NCBI GenBank assembly: GCA_029378245.1
Contig: JARKIF010000004.1
Span: 62,001-126,000 of the forward strand
Length of the DNA stretch: 64,000 nt
Reading direction: 5' to 3'
Origin: Roridomyces roridus
Taxonomy: Eukaryota; Basidiomycota; Agaricomycetes; Agaricales; Mycenaceae
Under the pieces are notes generated by a model. That model was not told where the DNA came from. It saw only the letters and a list, made by a program, of their open reading frames with translations, and did no database searches. The position numbers and the translations under genes were made by a program. Below, in pieces: positions 55,105 through 64,000 of this stretch. How positions within the stretch are numbered: the first letter of the stretch is position 1; every line of letters starts with the position of its first letter.

Positions 55105-56864
55105 AAATTCGACGGGGGACGGAGATAGAGATTGGATGGATTGGACGCACGCGAACCCCGTCATGGGAGTGTCCCTGCTCGCCCGACGACCGCTGGACGC
55201 TGCAGAGTTCCGATGTGGTCAGTGTAGTCGGAGAACAGGAGTTTAGGTGCACGTACTTACACGGTCTACTCCGTGGTGCAATTGCGTAACCGACGAGAGT
55301 AGCAATCAAGGACAACGAAGTCCAGGCCCTGCTCTGCACAGAACCTTGGTAAAGGCTGGGTAGGCAGAACGATGAGCGGGGCACTGGCGCGGTGAGGAGA
55401 ACACGCAGCTACGCGGTGGGGTGGAGACGCGATGGACGGAGCTGGATGACCTAGTTCGCTAGTTCGCCCAATATAGCGCCGGCACCACACAAGCCACGAC
55501 TCGGACATCGCGCCGACCCTGAGCGAGAATCCCGTCTCTAAATTATACTTGGATTCTTGGCCATGGCCGTAAATTTTCTGGCTCTTAATTGACTATACCG
55601 GCGTCGGGTAGCTAGGTGATCGTAGCTGGAAGAACGCACTCCACCTCGGAAATGAAAGCGTTTCGTGACTCTGAGCGCCCAGACCGATCAGAGTGGGAGG
55701 AAAATTTCTAGGGAATGCGGGTTCGCAGCTCACGAGGATGATGGGCTGGACTGTGGAGATTCTGTGCGTTGTCTGGAAAAGTGCTGGTGGGAATGAGGAC
55801 ATGGTGGATCGAGGAGGAGAAATGCGTGTTTTGATGGCACGTGGCCCACCGCTTTCTTTGATCTTCCAGTCATCCTCCTTTGTCGTTTCGCAATAGGGTC
55901 TCAGCCTCAGACGGAGAGAAGATTATCCGTTCTTTAACGAAATGGCTCTCGATTCTTTGCACTTTGTTTGGTTAGTGGTTCCTTCCCCATTTGTTTCCCT
56001 CTCTCTTCTTGCCGTCGACCCATGAATTCCTCCCACGAGCGCCACCGAGACCTCCTTCCGTTTCCTGATCGAAGCCACGGCTCAACAGCTTTTCAAGCTA
56101 TGCATCGCCGGCTCGACGCGACGTGTGCATGCCGAGCGCTGCGTGTCGCTGTTGAACCTGAACAATTATGCCAACTTGAGTTCCCTCTGCTCTGTCGCCC
56201 GGTCTCGTGGTAAGCATTGCGCAGCCTATTCCCTATCATTGACTGACAATCAACTCGGCGAGAACGCGCGTGGCAGCGTCCTCTGGCTCGCCTGTTCTCC
56301 ACAGCAACCAGCGGCAGTCATATAAACCTCAAGCCCTGAATTGATCTTCACCCACCATTCCATCCTTCTCTTCCTCCCGCCGGCTCGGGCGTCAAATTGG
56401 GGACGTTCGTGCCTTTCATTCGGTCGTGCCCTTGCACTGACGGCGCCCCACATTTTTCTGCCCTCATTCCTACCTACCGCTCACGGCGGTGGCTGTTGGC
56501 TGGTTGGATCTATTGCACTAGATCGTGTGCTATCGGCAATACTGTGCTACTCTCGTTCATTTGGCTGAATGCCAACGTCGGCTCTGTGAGATCTGATTAC
56601 GCAGGTCCTCATCGAAGGATCAACGCAGGTCACTCGCCAACTGACCTGTCGGAAATAATGAGATCTATTATAAGACTCGTGATCTCTGATGGGGTCTATA
56701 AAAGGCTATAAGAGCACGAGACCAGTTGATCAGAGCCAATAAGAGCCCCATTGATTTGATAAACAAATTGAGCCAAATCGGCTTGACGGCACAGTGAGTC
56801 TAGACTAGAGCAAACAAACATCATGAAATACAAAAACAACGGCCCCACCAGGCAGCACACATGT
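55105..56864. other. Mostly unassigned
   Basis: Contains possible 5' exons of the previous gene (to about 55500). A plus-strand segment at about 56060-56210 translates as protein-like sequence (LIEATAQQLFKLCIAGSTRR, VHAERCVSLLNLNNYANLSSL) but lacks a supported start. Nothing else recognised. Confidence 0.35.
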
Positions 56865-56884
56865 TTACCTAGCTGCAATAATCA

Positions 56885-57420
56885 TCCCTGGATCATCCCT
56901 GACCTCATACAGACCACTGGAGTTCGGGCGAGATGCGAAGAAGGAGTTGATAGTGGTTGAGATGTGCCTTTCGTAGTGCAGGCTGCTGAGGGTCAAACTG
57001 CCACGGCGGGGCATCAGCGTCATCCGGGAGCGAAGCCCTTCAGATAGAATCAATGGCTGCAATAGAGAGCCCGAATCTTTGAGACACACCTGAGATCTGC
57101 ATACAACCCCACAATATTGGCAATACTCCGTCACATGTAGATAACCCTGAACAAGGTTTGTGTACTCCTCCTGGCTCTGTATGTTTGAATGGAGTAGCTC
57201 CTTATACGCGGCATTCCCAGAGTGGATGAGCTCTTGTGCACTTGCGTTCTTGAAAATAGAAATTGAAGTGACCTAGAACACCCGTTTCATGTTGGCCACA
57301 ATAAGCTTTTCACCAAGGATGGAAACTCACACCGGAGGAGCCGGGGTGTGGAAGCAGGTCGGCAGATTCCAGGTCAGTCGTGGAGGCAGAGGCGGGTGAG
57401 GCAGACCATGTGGTCGACAT
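56885..57420 (-). CDS. Unrecognised three-exon protein (paralogue of 16.2-kb gene)
   Basis: Exon 1 (57420-57331) is Ser/Ala/Thr-rich. After a 58-bp intron, exon 2 (from 57272) gives NASAQELIHSGNAAYKELLH, QEEYTNLVQGYLH and TEYCQYCGV, matching the 16.2-kb protein position by position. The third exon, by alignment, begins near 57040 and reads PPWQFDPQQPALRK then LLLRISPELQW-stop at about 56913, parallel to PPFWPFDPDRAS and FRKSPGLQ. The splice donor between exons 2 and 3 is ambiguous; an unspliced alternative frame runs on to 56865. Function unknown. Two family members 40 kb apart, both next to mobile DNA. Confidence 0.5.
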
Positions 57421-59529
57421 GGTGGTTTGGTTTGAGTCAACAGTGTATCACGGGGTCAGTCACGCATTGCCCAGCAGCTTGTGACATGTGACAGACTCTC
57501 TTTCTTTCGTCCCATCCGGAACAGCCAGCTTGCTCAATCGACTCGGCATCGGCATTGTCTACTATGGCAACCGACCGCCTCAAGCCTCAGAACGGGCTGC
57601 AGGGAGGAGCAGGTACTGGATGATGCGGCATCCCGCAGGTGCGTTGCTGACTTCTGCGGCCCATTCTCGCCCTCAAAACCTTCAGACTGTGCTATTTTCG
57701 CCTTGTTATCTCCCTTACTTGAGCCCTCCATGCAGTACATGCAAAAACACACAGTCTCCGCCATCCAATGATGTCTGGCATGGTACGTACAGTTTTCACT
57801 CACCATATCCCTACGCCCGTTCCTCCCATTCCTGAGCCCAATTCTCACCAAGGAGCAGGGTCTCCATGCCTACCACCCTCTTTTTTTTGAACAATTCTGG
57901 CTGTTTACTTACGTTCTACAGGTACCACATTACTTTTTGCAATGCAATGCACATCTCATGGTGTTCCCGAGCCGCGTCTGTCAGCCTTCCTGCCTCAAAA
58001 AGCTGGTCCTCAGATATGTATTCGAGATCTACCTACTCGCCGTCAGCCGCGTGTCCTCGTGCACACCCCGTCTGTTGCGCTTGCCCTTTCGACATCCCTG
58101 CGTGCTGCCCGCTTCACCACTTTCCGCACGTATCAATCCCCGGGCACCATGACACATGTCGCGTGGGCGCCCGTCCCATCGGATCACACCATCGCCAGGA
58201 CCATTTTCAGGCATGTAGCGAACGGGTTCCATTTCCAACGGCGTCATCTTTTGCCAACCCGCTCAAGTCCTCGCTTGGGGAACAGAAATGTGTTCCCGTC
58301 TTCCGAGCCTCGAGGAGATGCACCATGCCCGCTGCTGACACGCAGTCGTTGGGGACAGACGCCGCCGTTCGCACTCTCAGTTCGCTCGGAATCATCGTCT
58401 ATTTACTCAATTCGACACACCGCCTCTCGCTACCGCCCCCCGGGATCCGTCAATACCGTTGCCCGCGTTCCCAACACCGCGTTGTCTCCCACCTCCTCCA
58501 ATCACGTTGCCGTATTTACCAAGATATATAATGTCACTTACCAGCATCTCTACACCCTCCTCCAGGCATGCCGCGTCGAGACTGGAATTACACGCCGATG
58601 GAAGGTGACCTGCACTGCTTTTGGACCACAACAGCCGCTCGGCATCCCTCAACCGCCGACTCGCAGCTCCCGCCTTCCATCCTATGCAATACAGTGGCCG
58701 CCTGCGTCTGACCGGAATGAAATCCGCCCGTCGTCTTTACCGAGGTAAGTATTACGAGAACTTACTTGCTAAGTTCTCGTTCTTTTAAAATCTCAGTGGG
58801 CCAGTTTTTGGGTGAGGTTTCAGACAATGGGACTTTTGATTAAGCCGGCTGTGCAGTTTCCTTTTTGCGGCCACAATCACTGATTTTGGCAGCTGCCATC
58901 AGCTGATTTTTCTTTTCACTCCACAAGCTCCAGTTTTCATTCTATTGACTTGGGAGTTTGCGTCTGTACTCCTAGGGGTGTGGTAAAGTCTCGACTCCCC
59001 AAGGTGTTGCTGCCATTGTCAACCCCAACCACGATATTGTGCATTTACGCTTTTTTTAAAAACTGCACCCTCTGCACTCAGTTTGACTTCTGGCCCTCTA
59101 TTACTCAGGTAGACAGGATGAGATTGTTCCTCTGGGTCCCCTAGCAGTTGCCCAAAAAAACAGAGAAAAAAATTGCCATTGAAATTGAGTTGATCACTTC
59201 AGACTCGCATGCCCTGGCCGTCAAGATGCGTCTGGCTGAGATATCACTTAAGCCATCATTTTCTCACAAGTATGCCACCTTAAATGGGCACTCGGTATTA
59301 TATTCATCATGTGGGGCTCGCCAGTGGCAGAAAGTCGGCTGGTTTTCCACATACTGATTGGACGGCAATGACACCCCGCTCATTCTATGGGCCACACATC
59401 CCTCTCCGTGACATTTGCTACTGTAACTCCGCTGTCTGACCCAAAGAAAGTAAGAGCCTCCACGCTTTCCAACTTTTCAAGTTGACTATCTGGTACATTC
59501 ATTCGCGTTGTACAGGTACGTGAACGACA
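57421..59529. other. No supported gene
   Basis: Plus-strand frames at 57488-57835 and 57942-58748 are open but show no motif. They begin divergently from the 57.4-kb gene, so a companion gene is possible but not demonstrated. The 58.8-59.5 kb part is AT-richer and featureless. Confidence 0.4.
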
Positions 59530-61263
59530 TTATACTGCAGTTTGCTTGCTTCTCGAACGGGTTACCCGACCCTCACAGGGTGCGAAATTCTCTTTTCTCC
59601 GCTCCTGCTCGTCCAATTCAAGCTTGCGCTTCTTGTTCTGCACCGCCTTTGCTTTTGTAGCCTCTATATCCTCCGCCCTCGGGCGCTTGCGATTCCCACC
59701 TTTCTCCGTTGGCCTCCGACCTTTGAGAACCTTGTTGCTCTGATTAACCCTTTTCGCGGACCACGCGCAGTCCACAAAAATTTGGAAACTGTAAGTGCCT
59801 AGCGTCGTGGAGTCAATGATGTCTTGTACATCAGTTTGCACGAGCATCGGATCCTAGGTGAGAGAGCGTGAACAAGGTGTGTCTAGCTGGAAAGCTCTCA
59901 GGGAGTGTGCTCAAACGAACCTTAGAAGACCATGCTGGATCGGGCTTAGCAGTAAATGGGCTGTACGCTTGAGTCCCGGTGCCGACTGCAAACTTATAGT
60001 TAGGAAGTTTCATCTTTTGCTGCCTACGGTCATCGCGTATGGGGTTCAAAGTGGCCCTCTGAGCGACTTCGCCTGGAGGAACTGTTCTCGGTCAGTTGAA
60101 TGCCACATGCGCTCAGGGGAGACTTGCCTCGAGCAACACCGTCTGAACCTATCACGGCGTTAGGAACAAAGAGATTCATCTGCGCCGCTTGAAGGACGGT
60201 GGGAAGTGGGAGAGAGACAGAGGCACGTCTATAGCAAAGCACATGCCGTTGCACATATTTTTTGTGAGCCTCGCGGTTGAACCAGAATGGGCTGTCGTTG
60301 GATGTATACGGAAGGGGTTGCGCAGCGCCCGGTCCCATGGCGAGGGTGGACTCATGTTCATGCTCCATAATCGCAGTAATGAAACGGTGGAATACGGTTT
60401 CGTTGGAGCAGAGGAGGGACGCCGGCATGGCTGGGTGGACCAAAGCGCGAACCAAGATGTCGACAGACTCCCATGCACCGCAGCCGTTGAATATGTCCTG
60501 CTTATCCTTCATCAAGAAGAGGATCGGCCGGTCATCGTCATTGGCAATCGTGCTTTGACGCCAAGCAAGAAACCGGGCCCTTGTAGCGGTCGGTTCCAGG
60601 GAATGGACTGGACCATGCGTCGAGGACCAGAGTGCAGACCAAAACTGTTCCAGGATCAATTCATGTGTGGGCAAGTCATACATTCAAAACCCGCCTCCGA
60701 GGTTGGCTCCAAGTCGTCCAATGTGAAATGGGAGGCCATACGAATCAAGGTGAACCCAATGAAACTTTGGTGGTCAACAAATACAAGAGTATATTTCGGG
60801 CGGACGAAGGCGGCTTGGATCGTGAGGAGGATGTCTTCCCGTTTCGGTCCACTGATGCAGTCAGGGGGGACAGGAAAGGCTAGACCACTACGGCGTTGCC
60901 TCGTTGGTTGGGATACGATGCGGCGATACATCTCCGTGGGCATACAGAAGAGATGTGCTTCGGTTTTGAAGTGGACCCGAAGCACATACTGCAATGAATC
61001 CGTGAATCGAGTCGGAAACATATTGAGAATCAATAAACCTTGTGGTCGGACACCGCATTGCAGATGGCGACCGCCAACTCTTTCCCGCGGGCCTTGGCAC
61101 GAATGCGACCGGTAATGTTCAGATTGTTGATGAAGTTGTCACGCGCTGACCTATTTGCGCACGTGAAAACACCAAATAAACCAGATAAGCATTGGCGCCG
61201 TACAGCGTTAAAGTCCTGGGAACCCCGTCTCGATCGGATTGAGGAAGAAGCCGAGGAAGACAT
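59530..61263 (-). CDS. Unrecognised multi-exon protein with basic nuclear-type C-terminus
   Basis: About six exons join in frame. The N-terminus begins MSSSASSSIRSRRGSQDFN and continues CANRSARDNFINNLNITGR and GKELAVAICNAVSDHK. The middle has YVLRVHFKTEAHLFCMP, REDILLTIQAAF, TLVFVDHQSFIGFTLIRMA, then FWSALWSSTHGPVHS and RPILFLMKDKQDIFNGCG. Further on come VLQAAQMNLFVPNAVIG, KLPNYKFAVGTGTQAYSPF and DVQDIIDSTTLGTYSFQIF. The C-terminus is Lys/Arg-rich (GGNRKRPRAEDIEATKAK, NKKRKLELDEQERRKEN), with bipartite nuclear-signal character. One intron appears to use a GC-AG pair (GCAAGT donor at about 60132). No known domain recognised. Confidence 0.55.
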
Positions 61264-61311
61264 TATTTAAAGACGTGGGATAGTTTCATATTTATGAACG
61301 ACAGCATGGAT

Positions 61312-61720
61312 GTGGGAAGGAGTTTCCGATCAGTGAACTGTCCGATCATGACAGGCTTCTATGAAGGACACGGTGGAGACACGACAATAGGAGAAGACAA
61401 AGGCGCGGGACAATAGCGCATGTTGGACACCAGGACAATTAGTGTAGCATCGTAGATCTATTCCTCATAGTATAAAAGCAGTAGCTAGTCGTCGTATTCT
61501 GTACCCTCTCCTAGACTTTTATTCAGTTCATTTTACGAGCTTTAGTAGCGCACTACCCAATCCGCAGCATCTTACCGCTGTTGGACGCGTGAAACAAGTC
61601 TTGTCGTGACATAATAAAAGTCTACCCTCATACCGCTTTTACCTCCCCCCGACATATCCTTTCCATACGCCTCGGCGTCCCTCCCCCACTACTTGGTCTC
61701 TCGTAATTGAAGATCCACTC
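61312..61720 (+). repeat. Candidate 5' LTR / leader of Ty3-type element
   Basis: Begins TGTGGGAAGG and holds a TATA-like AGTATAAAAGCAG at about 61468-61480, upstream of gag. The LTR end and primer-binding site are not identified, and the 3' LTR is outside the window, so limits are a guess. Confidence 0.3.
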
Positions 61721-62112
61721 ATACCTCAAGCGTCACGTCGTTAAATCGCGACGTTAAATAAGCGCCAATCTCTGGTCGAACTATTTTGATAGACAGTCGC
61801 TGTGCAACGGGAAACGTTGAGTCCGTCCCCGCACAATAGCAGAAGTTGGCGTTCGGGTGGCAATCTTCGGAGAGTACCCTCGCGCAGATACCGGGAGAGT
61901 CGTAGAAGGCCCGGGTCTGTTCTATCGGCAAGCGTTACGACCGAGAAACCCACCACCGGCTTTGTGCCGCTCCTACCCAAGCCGCGACGGCGTTTCGTGC
62001 ACCATCATCCTCCTCTTCCGGCACCTCTAGCCGTGAAGCCTGTTCCGTAGCGGACCAACTCTTGGCCGCTTCCGCCACCACCCACCACACCTTTCATACC
62101 GCCGCCCCTGCC

Positions 62113-63216
62113 ATGTCCCACCACGGCAGCCCCATCCACTATGACCAGCCTCAGGCGGTCTACCCTCCCCAAATTTACCCATCCCGCCCTCCTACCCGCT
62201 CTCCCCCTCGCCCTCTTCCTACCCGACCCGATTCCATCCCCGCCCAGCATGGCCTGACTGAGTTACTTCAGGCCCTCCCCCCACGCCCGGCACCAGCAAG
62301 GATGACGCTGGCCCGGCTTCCCCCGCCGTTTGACGGCAATGACAAATCCAAGTGGGAAACTTGGATCGACAGTGTCACGACCTACCTCGTGGCATACGAA
62401 CACGATTTCAATACGGATCATAGACGTATTTTCTTCGTGCTCTCGTTGCTGGGCGACGAGAAGAGTTCTCCGTGTCCAGCCGCCAACTGGTCACGGAACT
62501 GGAAGGCGAAGCACCTTCGCCTTGATCAGCCCCGTCCCTCCTTCGAGGAGTTTATGACGGAGTTGGAGTCGACGTTCGCGGATCAGAACGTCAAGGAGAC
62601 GGCGCTGTTGCGCCTGATGAACACTCGGCAGGGAAATTCCACCCTGGCCGATTTCCTCCAGTCGTTCGAGCTGAACGCGGAGCAGGCGGGCTACGCGCCC
62701 GGAAACGAGTTGCACAACACGTTCCTGTGTCAGGCACTGGAAATCCTGGTCTCGGACCAGGTACGCAAACAGCTTTATGCTGGTGGCGTTGCGATCCCGG
62801 GGACCTACTCGGGATTGAAAAGCCGGTTGATGACCATCAACGGCATCATTGAGCGTGGGAAGCTCATCAACTCTCGCTGGGGAGCGGGAGGTGGAATGTT
62901 CTGGACGCCGGCGCAGCAGCAGCCGCCGCCCAAGTTCCCCAAGGCCACGGCACTGGTGCCGCCGCCTAGACCCCAGGGGACAGCCCCCCATCTGGCAACC
63001 CGGGTCACTCCCGGAAACCCGGTGCCGATGGACGTCGACCGAACGCGGCAGGCCGTGTTCAAGTGCTATAATTGTGGCAAGGAGGGCCACATGAAGCGGG
63101 AGTGCCCGGAGCCTCCCAAGAAGAAGTTTAACATCCGGTCGATCAAGACCGATGATTATTCGCAGGAGGACCTGCAGGCTCTCGCGACCATACTCCGCGA
63201 GAAGGGTTTTTGTTAG
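62113..63216 (+). CDS. gag: Ty3/gypsy gag with CCHC zinc knuckle
   Basis: From the ATG at 62113 the frame gives 367 aa. A Pro/His-rich N-terminus is followed by the capsid-like region: LPPPFDGNDKSKWETWIDSV, RRIFFVLSLLGDE, FEEFMTELESTFADQN, ALLRLMNTRQGNSTLADFL, FELNAEQAGYAPGNELH, FLCQALEILVSDQVRKQLY. Near the C-terminus is the nucleic-acid-binding knuckle CYNCGKEGHMKREC (C-x2-C-x4-H-x4-C). It forms the particle shell and packages element RNA. The frame is open further upstream to about 62050 without an ATG, and an internal ATG at 62302 is an alternative start. The stop is TAG at 63214-63216, immediately after a slippery sequence. Confidence 0.85.
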   Translation: MSHHGSPIHYDQPQAVYPPQIYPSRPPTRSPPRPLPTRPDSIPAQHGLTELLQALPPRPAPARMTLARLPPPFDGNDKSKWETWIDSVTTYLVAYEHDFNTDHRRIFFVLSLLGDEKSSPCPAANWSRNWKAKHLRLDQPRPSFEEFMTELESTFADQNVKETALLRLMNTRQGNSTLADFLQSFELNAEQAGYAPGNELHNTFLCQALEILVSDQVRKQLYAGGVAIPGTYSGLKSRLMTINGIIERGKLINSRWGAGGGMFWTPAQQQPPPKFPKATALVPPPRPQGTAPHLATRVTPGNPVPMDVDRTRQAVFKCYNCGKEGHMKRECPEPPKKKFNIRSIKTDDYSQEDLQALATILREKGFC

Positions 63217-63240
63217 GGCGCCCGGTCAAGGCCGAACCGG
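63204..63240 (+). promoter_or_regulatory. -1 programmed ribosomal frameshift signal (gag-pol)
   Basis: In the gag frame the sequence is G GGT TTT (63204-63210), fitting the X-XXY-YYZ rule, with the gag TAG four bases further on. Slipping back one base enters a frame open from here to the window end. A hairpin can form 11 nt downstream: CCGGT (63222-63226) with ACCGG (63236-63240), 9-nt loop. Confidence 0.6.
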
Positions 63241-64000
63241 TGTGTCCTCCCGTACCTATTATCCATGGACAGTTTACACCGCTAGAGGCGGTTACGGACA
63301 GCACGAACAATGTGCAAAATAATGTACCTGTAAATTATGTAGAAAAAACTAGCCTACAACGTAGTATACAAGAATTTCTTGTAGGCGAAGTACAAAAGCC
63401 ACAAAAAATATGTTTAAAAAATCAACGCATGGATGCAGAGAACAAGCGCTGGAGCGCTTTTAAAAAGGCCCCTGGAACCCAAACCAGTGATAAAAATAGT
63501 GAGAAGAAAAAGGGCGGCGATGCCGCGGAGGCTCAATCCTCGAAAGAGGAGGTAGCGCCTAAGCATACACGGGTGCCGTTCGGACTCAAGAAGAAAGAGG
63601 CCGCACAATGGCTTGCACGCCGTGCTATGGGAGAATCAGAACAGCGCCTAGCTCAGGAGCTACGCGAGTTCCAAAGGCAACGTGTCCACCATGAGATGTT
63701 GGTGGCTGTCCAGCTGGAAACACTGGACACGGGGAAAACACGTTCCATTCGTGCGTTGCTGGACAACGGGTGTACCACCACGTGCATGGACAGGGACTAT
63801 GCCAAGGCCGAAGGCTTCGAGCTTAAAAAACTCGACATGCCGATTGTGGCCAGGAACGCCGACGGGACCGAGAACACGAAAGGCACGATCACTCATTACG
63901 TGGAGATGATCATGTCTATCGGCCCGCATGTCGAAAGACAAAAGTTCCTGATCACGGGCTTAGGCAAAGCACGTGTATTTATTGGGTACGATTGGTTGTT
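63213..64000 (+). CDS. pol: Ty3/gypsy pol, protease region (partial, -1 frame)
   Basis: Open from the gag stop to the end of the window in the -1 frame. The first ~150 codons are a linker rich in Lys, Glu and Gln. Then comes a retropepsin-like segment: VAVQLETLDT, SIRALLDNGCTTTCMDRDYA, FELKKLDMPIVARNADGTEN, ITHYVEMIMSIG, FLITGLGKARVFIGYDWL. The placement of ALLDNGCT matches the A-L-(I/L)-D-S-G-A motif and the final IGYDWL matches the family's ILGYTWL. The active-site triplet reads D-N-G rather than D-S-G or D-T-G. Expressed only if ribosomes shift at 63204-63210. Confidence 0.75.

Larger units (their letters stand above)
61312..64000 (+). mobile_element. Ty3/gypsy LTR retrotransposon, 5' part (runs off window)
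   Basis: gag with a CCHC knuckle is followed by a pol frame displaced by -1 that begins with linker and aspartic protease sequence. gag and pol are open to the end of the window, so the copy may be recent. Reverse transcriptase, RNase H and integrase would lie beyond 64000. Confidence 0.75.

Noticed and set aside
52823..61263. Secondary-metabolite gene cluster around the acetyltransferase
   Set aside because: No synthase, P450, transporter or regulator is recognisable nearby.

Overview
The window reads as a mushroom-forming basidiomycete (Agaricomycetes) nuclear genome. Genes carry many short GT-AG introns (about 45-60 nt) and code for Agaricomycete-type families: KDZ transposase, TET/JBP-like dioxygenase, WOPR factor, NACHT-ankyrin receptor, F-box protein, Sulfotransfer_4-type proteins. 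No bacterial, organellar or viral genome features were seen. Exon structures were read by eye from splice sites and frame continuity, so outer limits of the multi-exon genes are approximate.

Layout. (1) 1-16 kb: a small family of sulfotransferase-like genes (tandem pair at 1.8-3.9 kb, a 3' scrap at 1.65 kb, a 5'-truncated copy at 15.2-16.0 kb with the same 3' flank). Between them lies a large DUF6729/exonuclease-like gene (9.0-14.2 kb). (2) 16.2-17.1 kb: a three-exon orphan gene with a paralogue at 57 kb. (3) 17.16-31.70 kb: the centrepiece, one ~14.5-kb DNA transposon with ~62-bp terminal inverted repeats and AACGCGTT-type subterminal palindromes. It carries a CxC2-KDZ transposase on the minus strand. 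Six genes lie on the plus strand: a TET/JBP-like 2OG-Fe(II) dioxygenase, a basic double Cys-cluster protein, two RNase H1-N/viroplasmin-fold proteins, a small basic protein and a large basic/proline-rich protein. (4) 31.8-38.4 kb: a copia gag scrap, then a NACHT-ankyrin gene with ~26 nearly identical 99-bp repeats, split by a 1.93-kb TIR element with a clean 7-bp target duplication. (5) 40.1-40.6 kb: a WOPR-type factor lacking its central box. (6) 41-44.3 kb: a dense array of tRNA-derived SINE-like units. (7) 44.4-54.2 kb: an F-box gene broken by one TGA, a divergent Hus1/Maf pair sharing a 73-bp promoter, a membrane protein, a GPI-anchored-like secreted protein and an alcohol acetyltransferase-type enzyme, interleaved with a second SINE-like family. 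(8) 54.5-61.3 kb: unrecognised proteins. (9) 61.3 kb to the end: the 5' part of a Ty3/gypsy element with gag, a -1 frameshift signal and the start of pol.

How the genes fit together. The ordinary cellular genes (Hus1, Maf, acetyltransferase) form a short conserved-looking island at 47-54 kb; almost everything else is mobile or amplified. The best candidate for a coordinated system is the 17.2-31.7 kb element. There a transposase, a putative 5-methylcytosine oxidase and several nucleic-acid-binding-type proteins share one pair of termini, and the same palindrome recurs at both ends and in internal intergenic regions.
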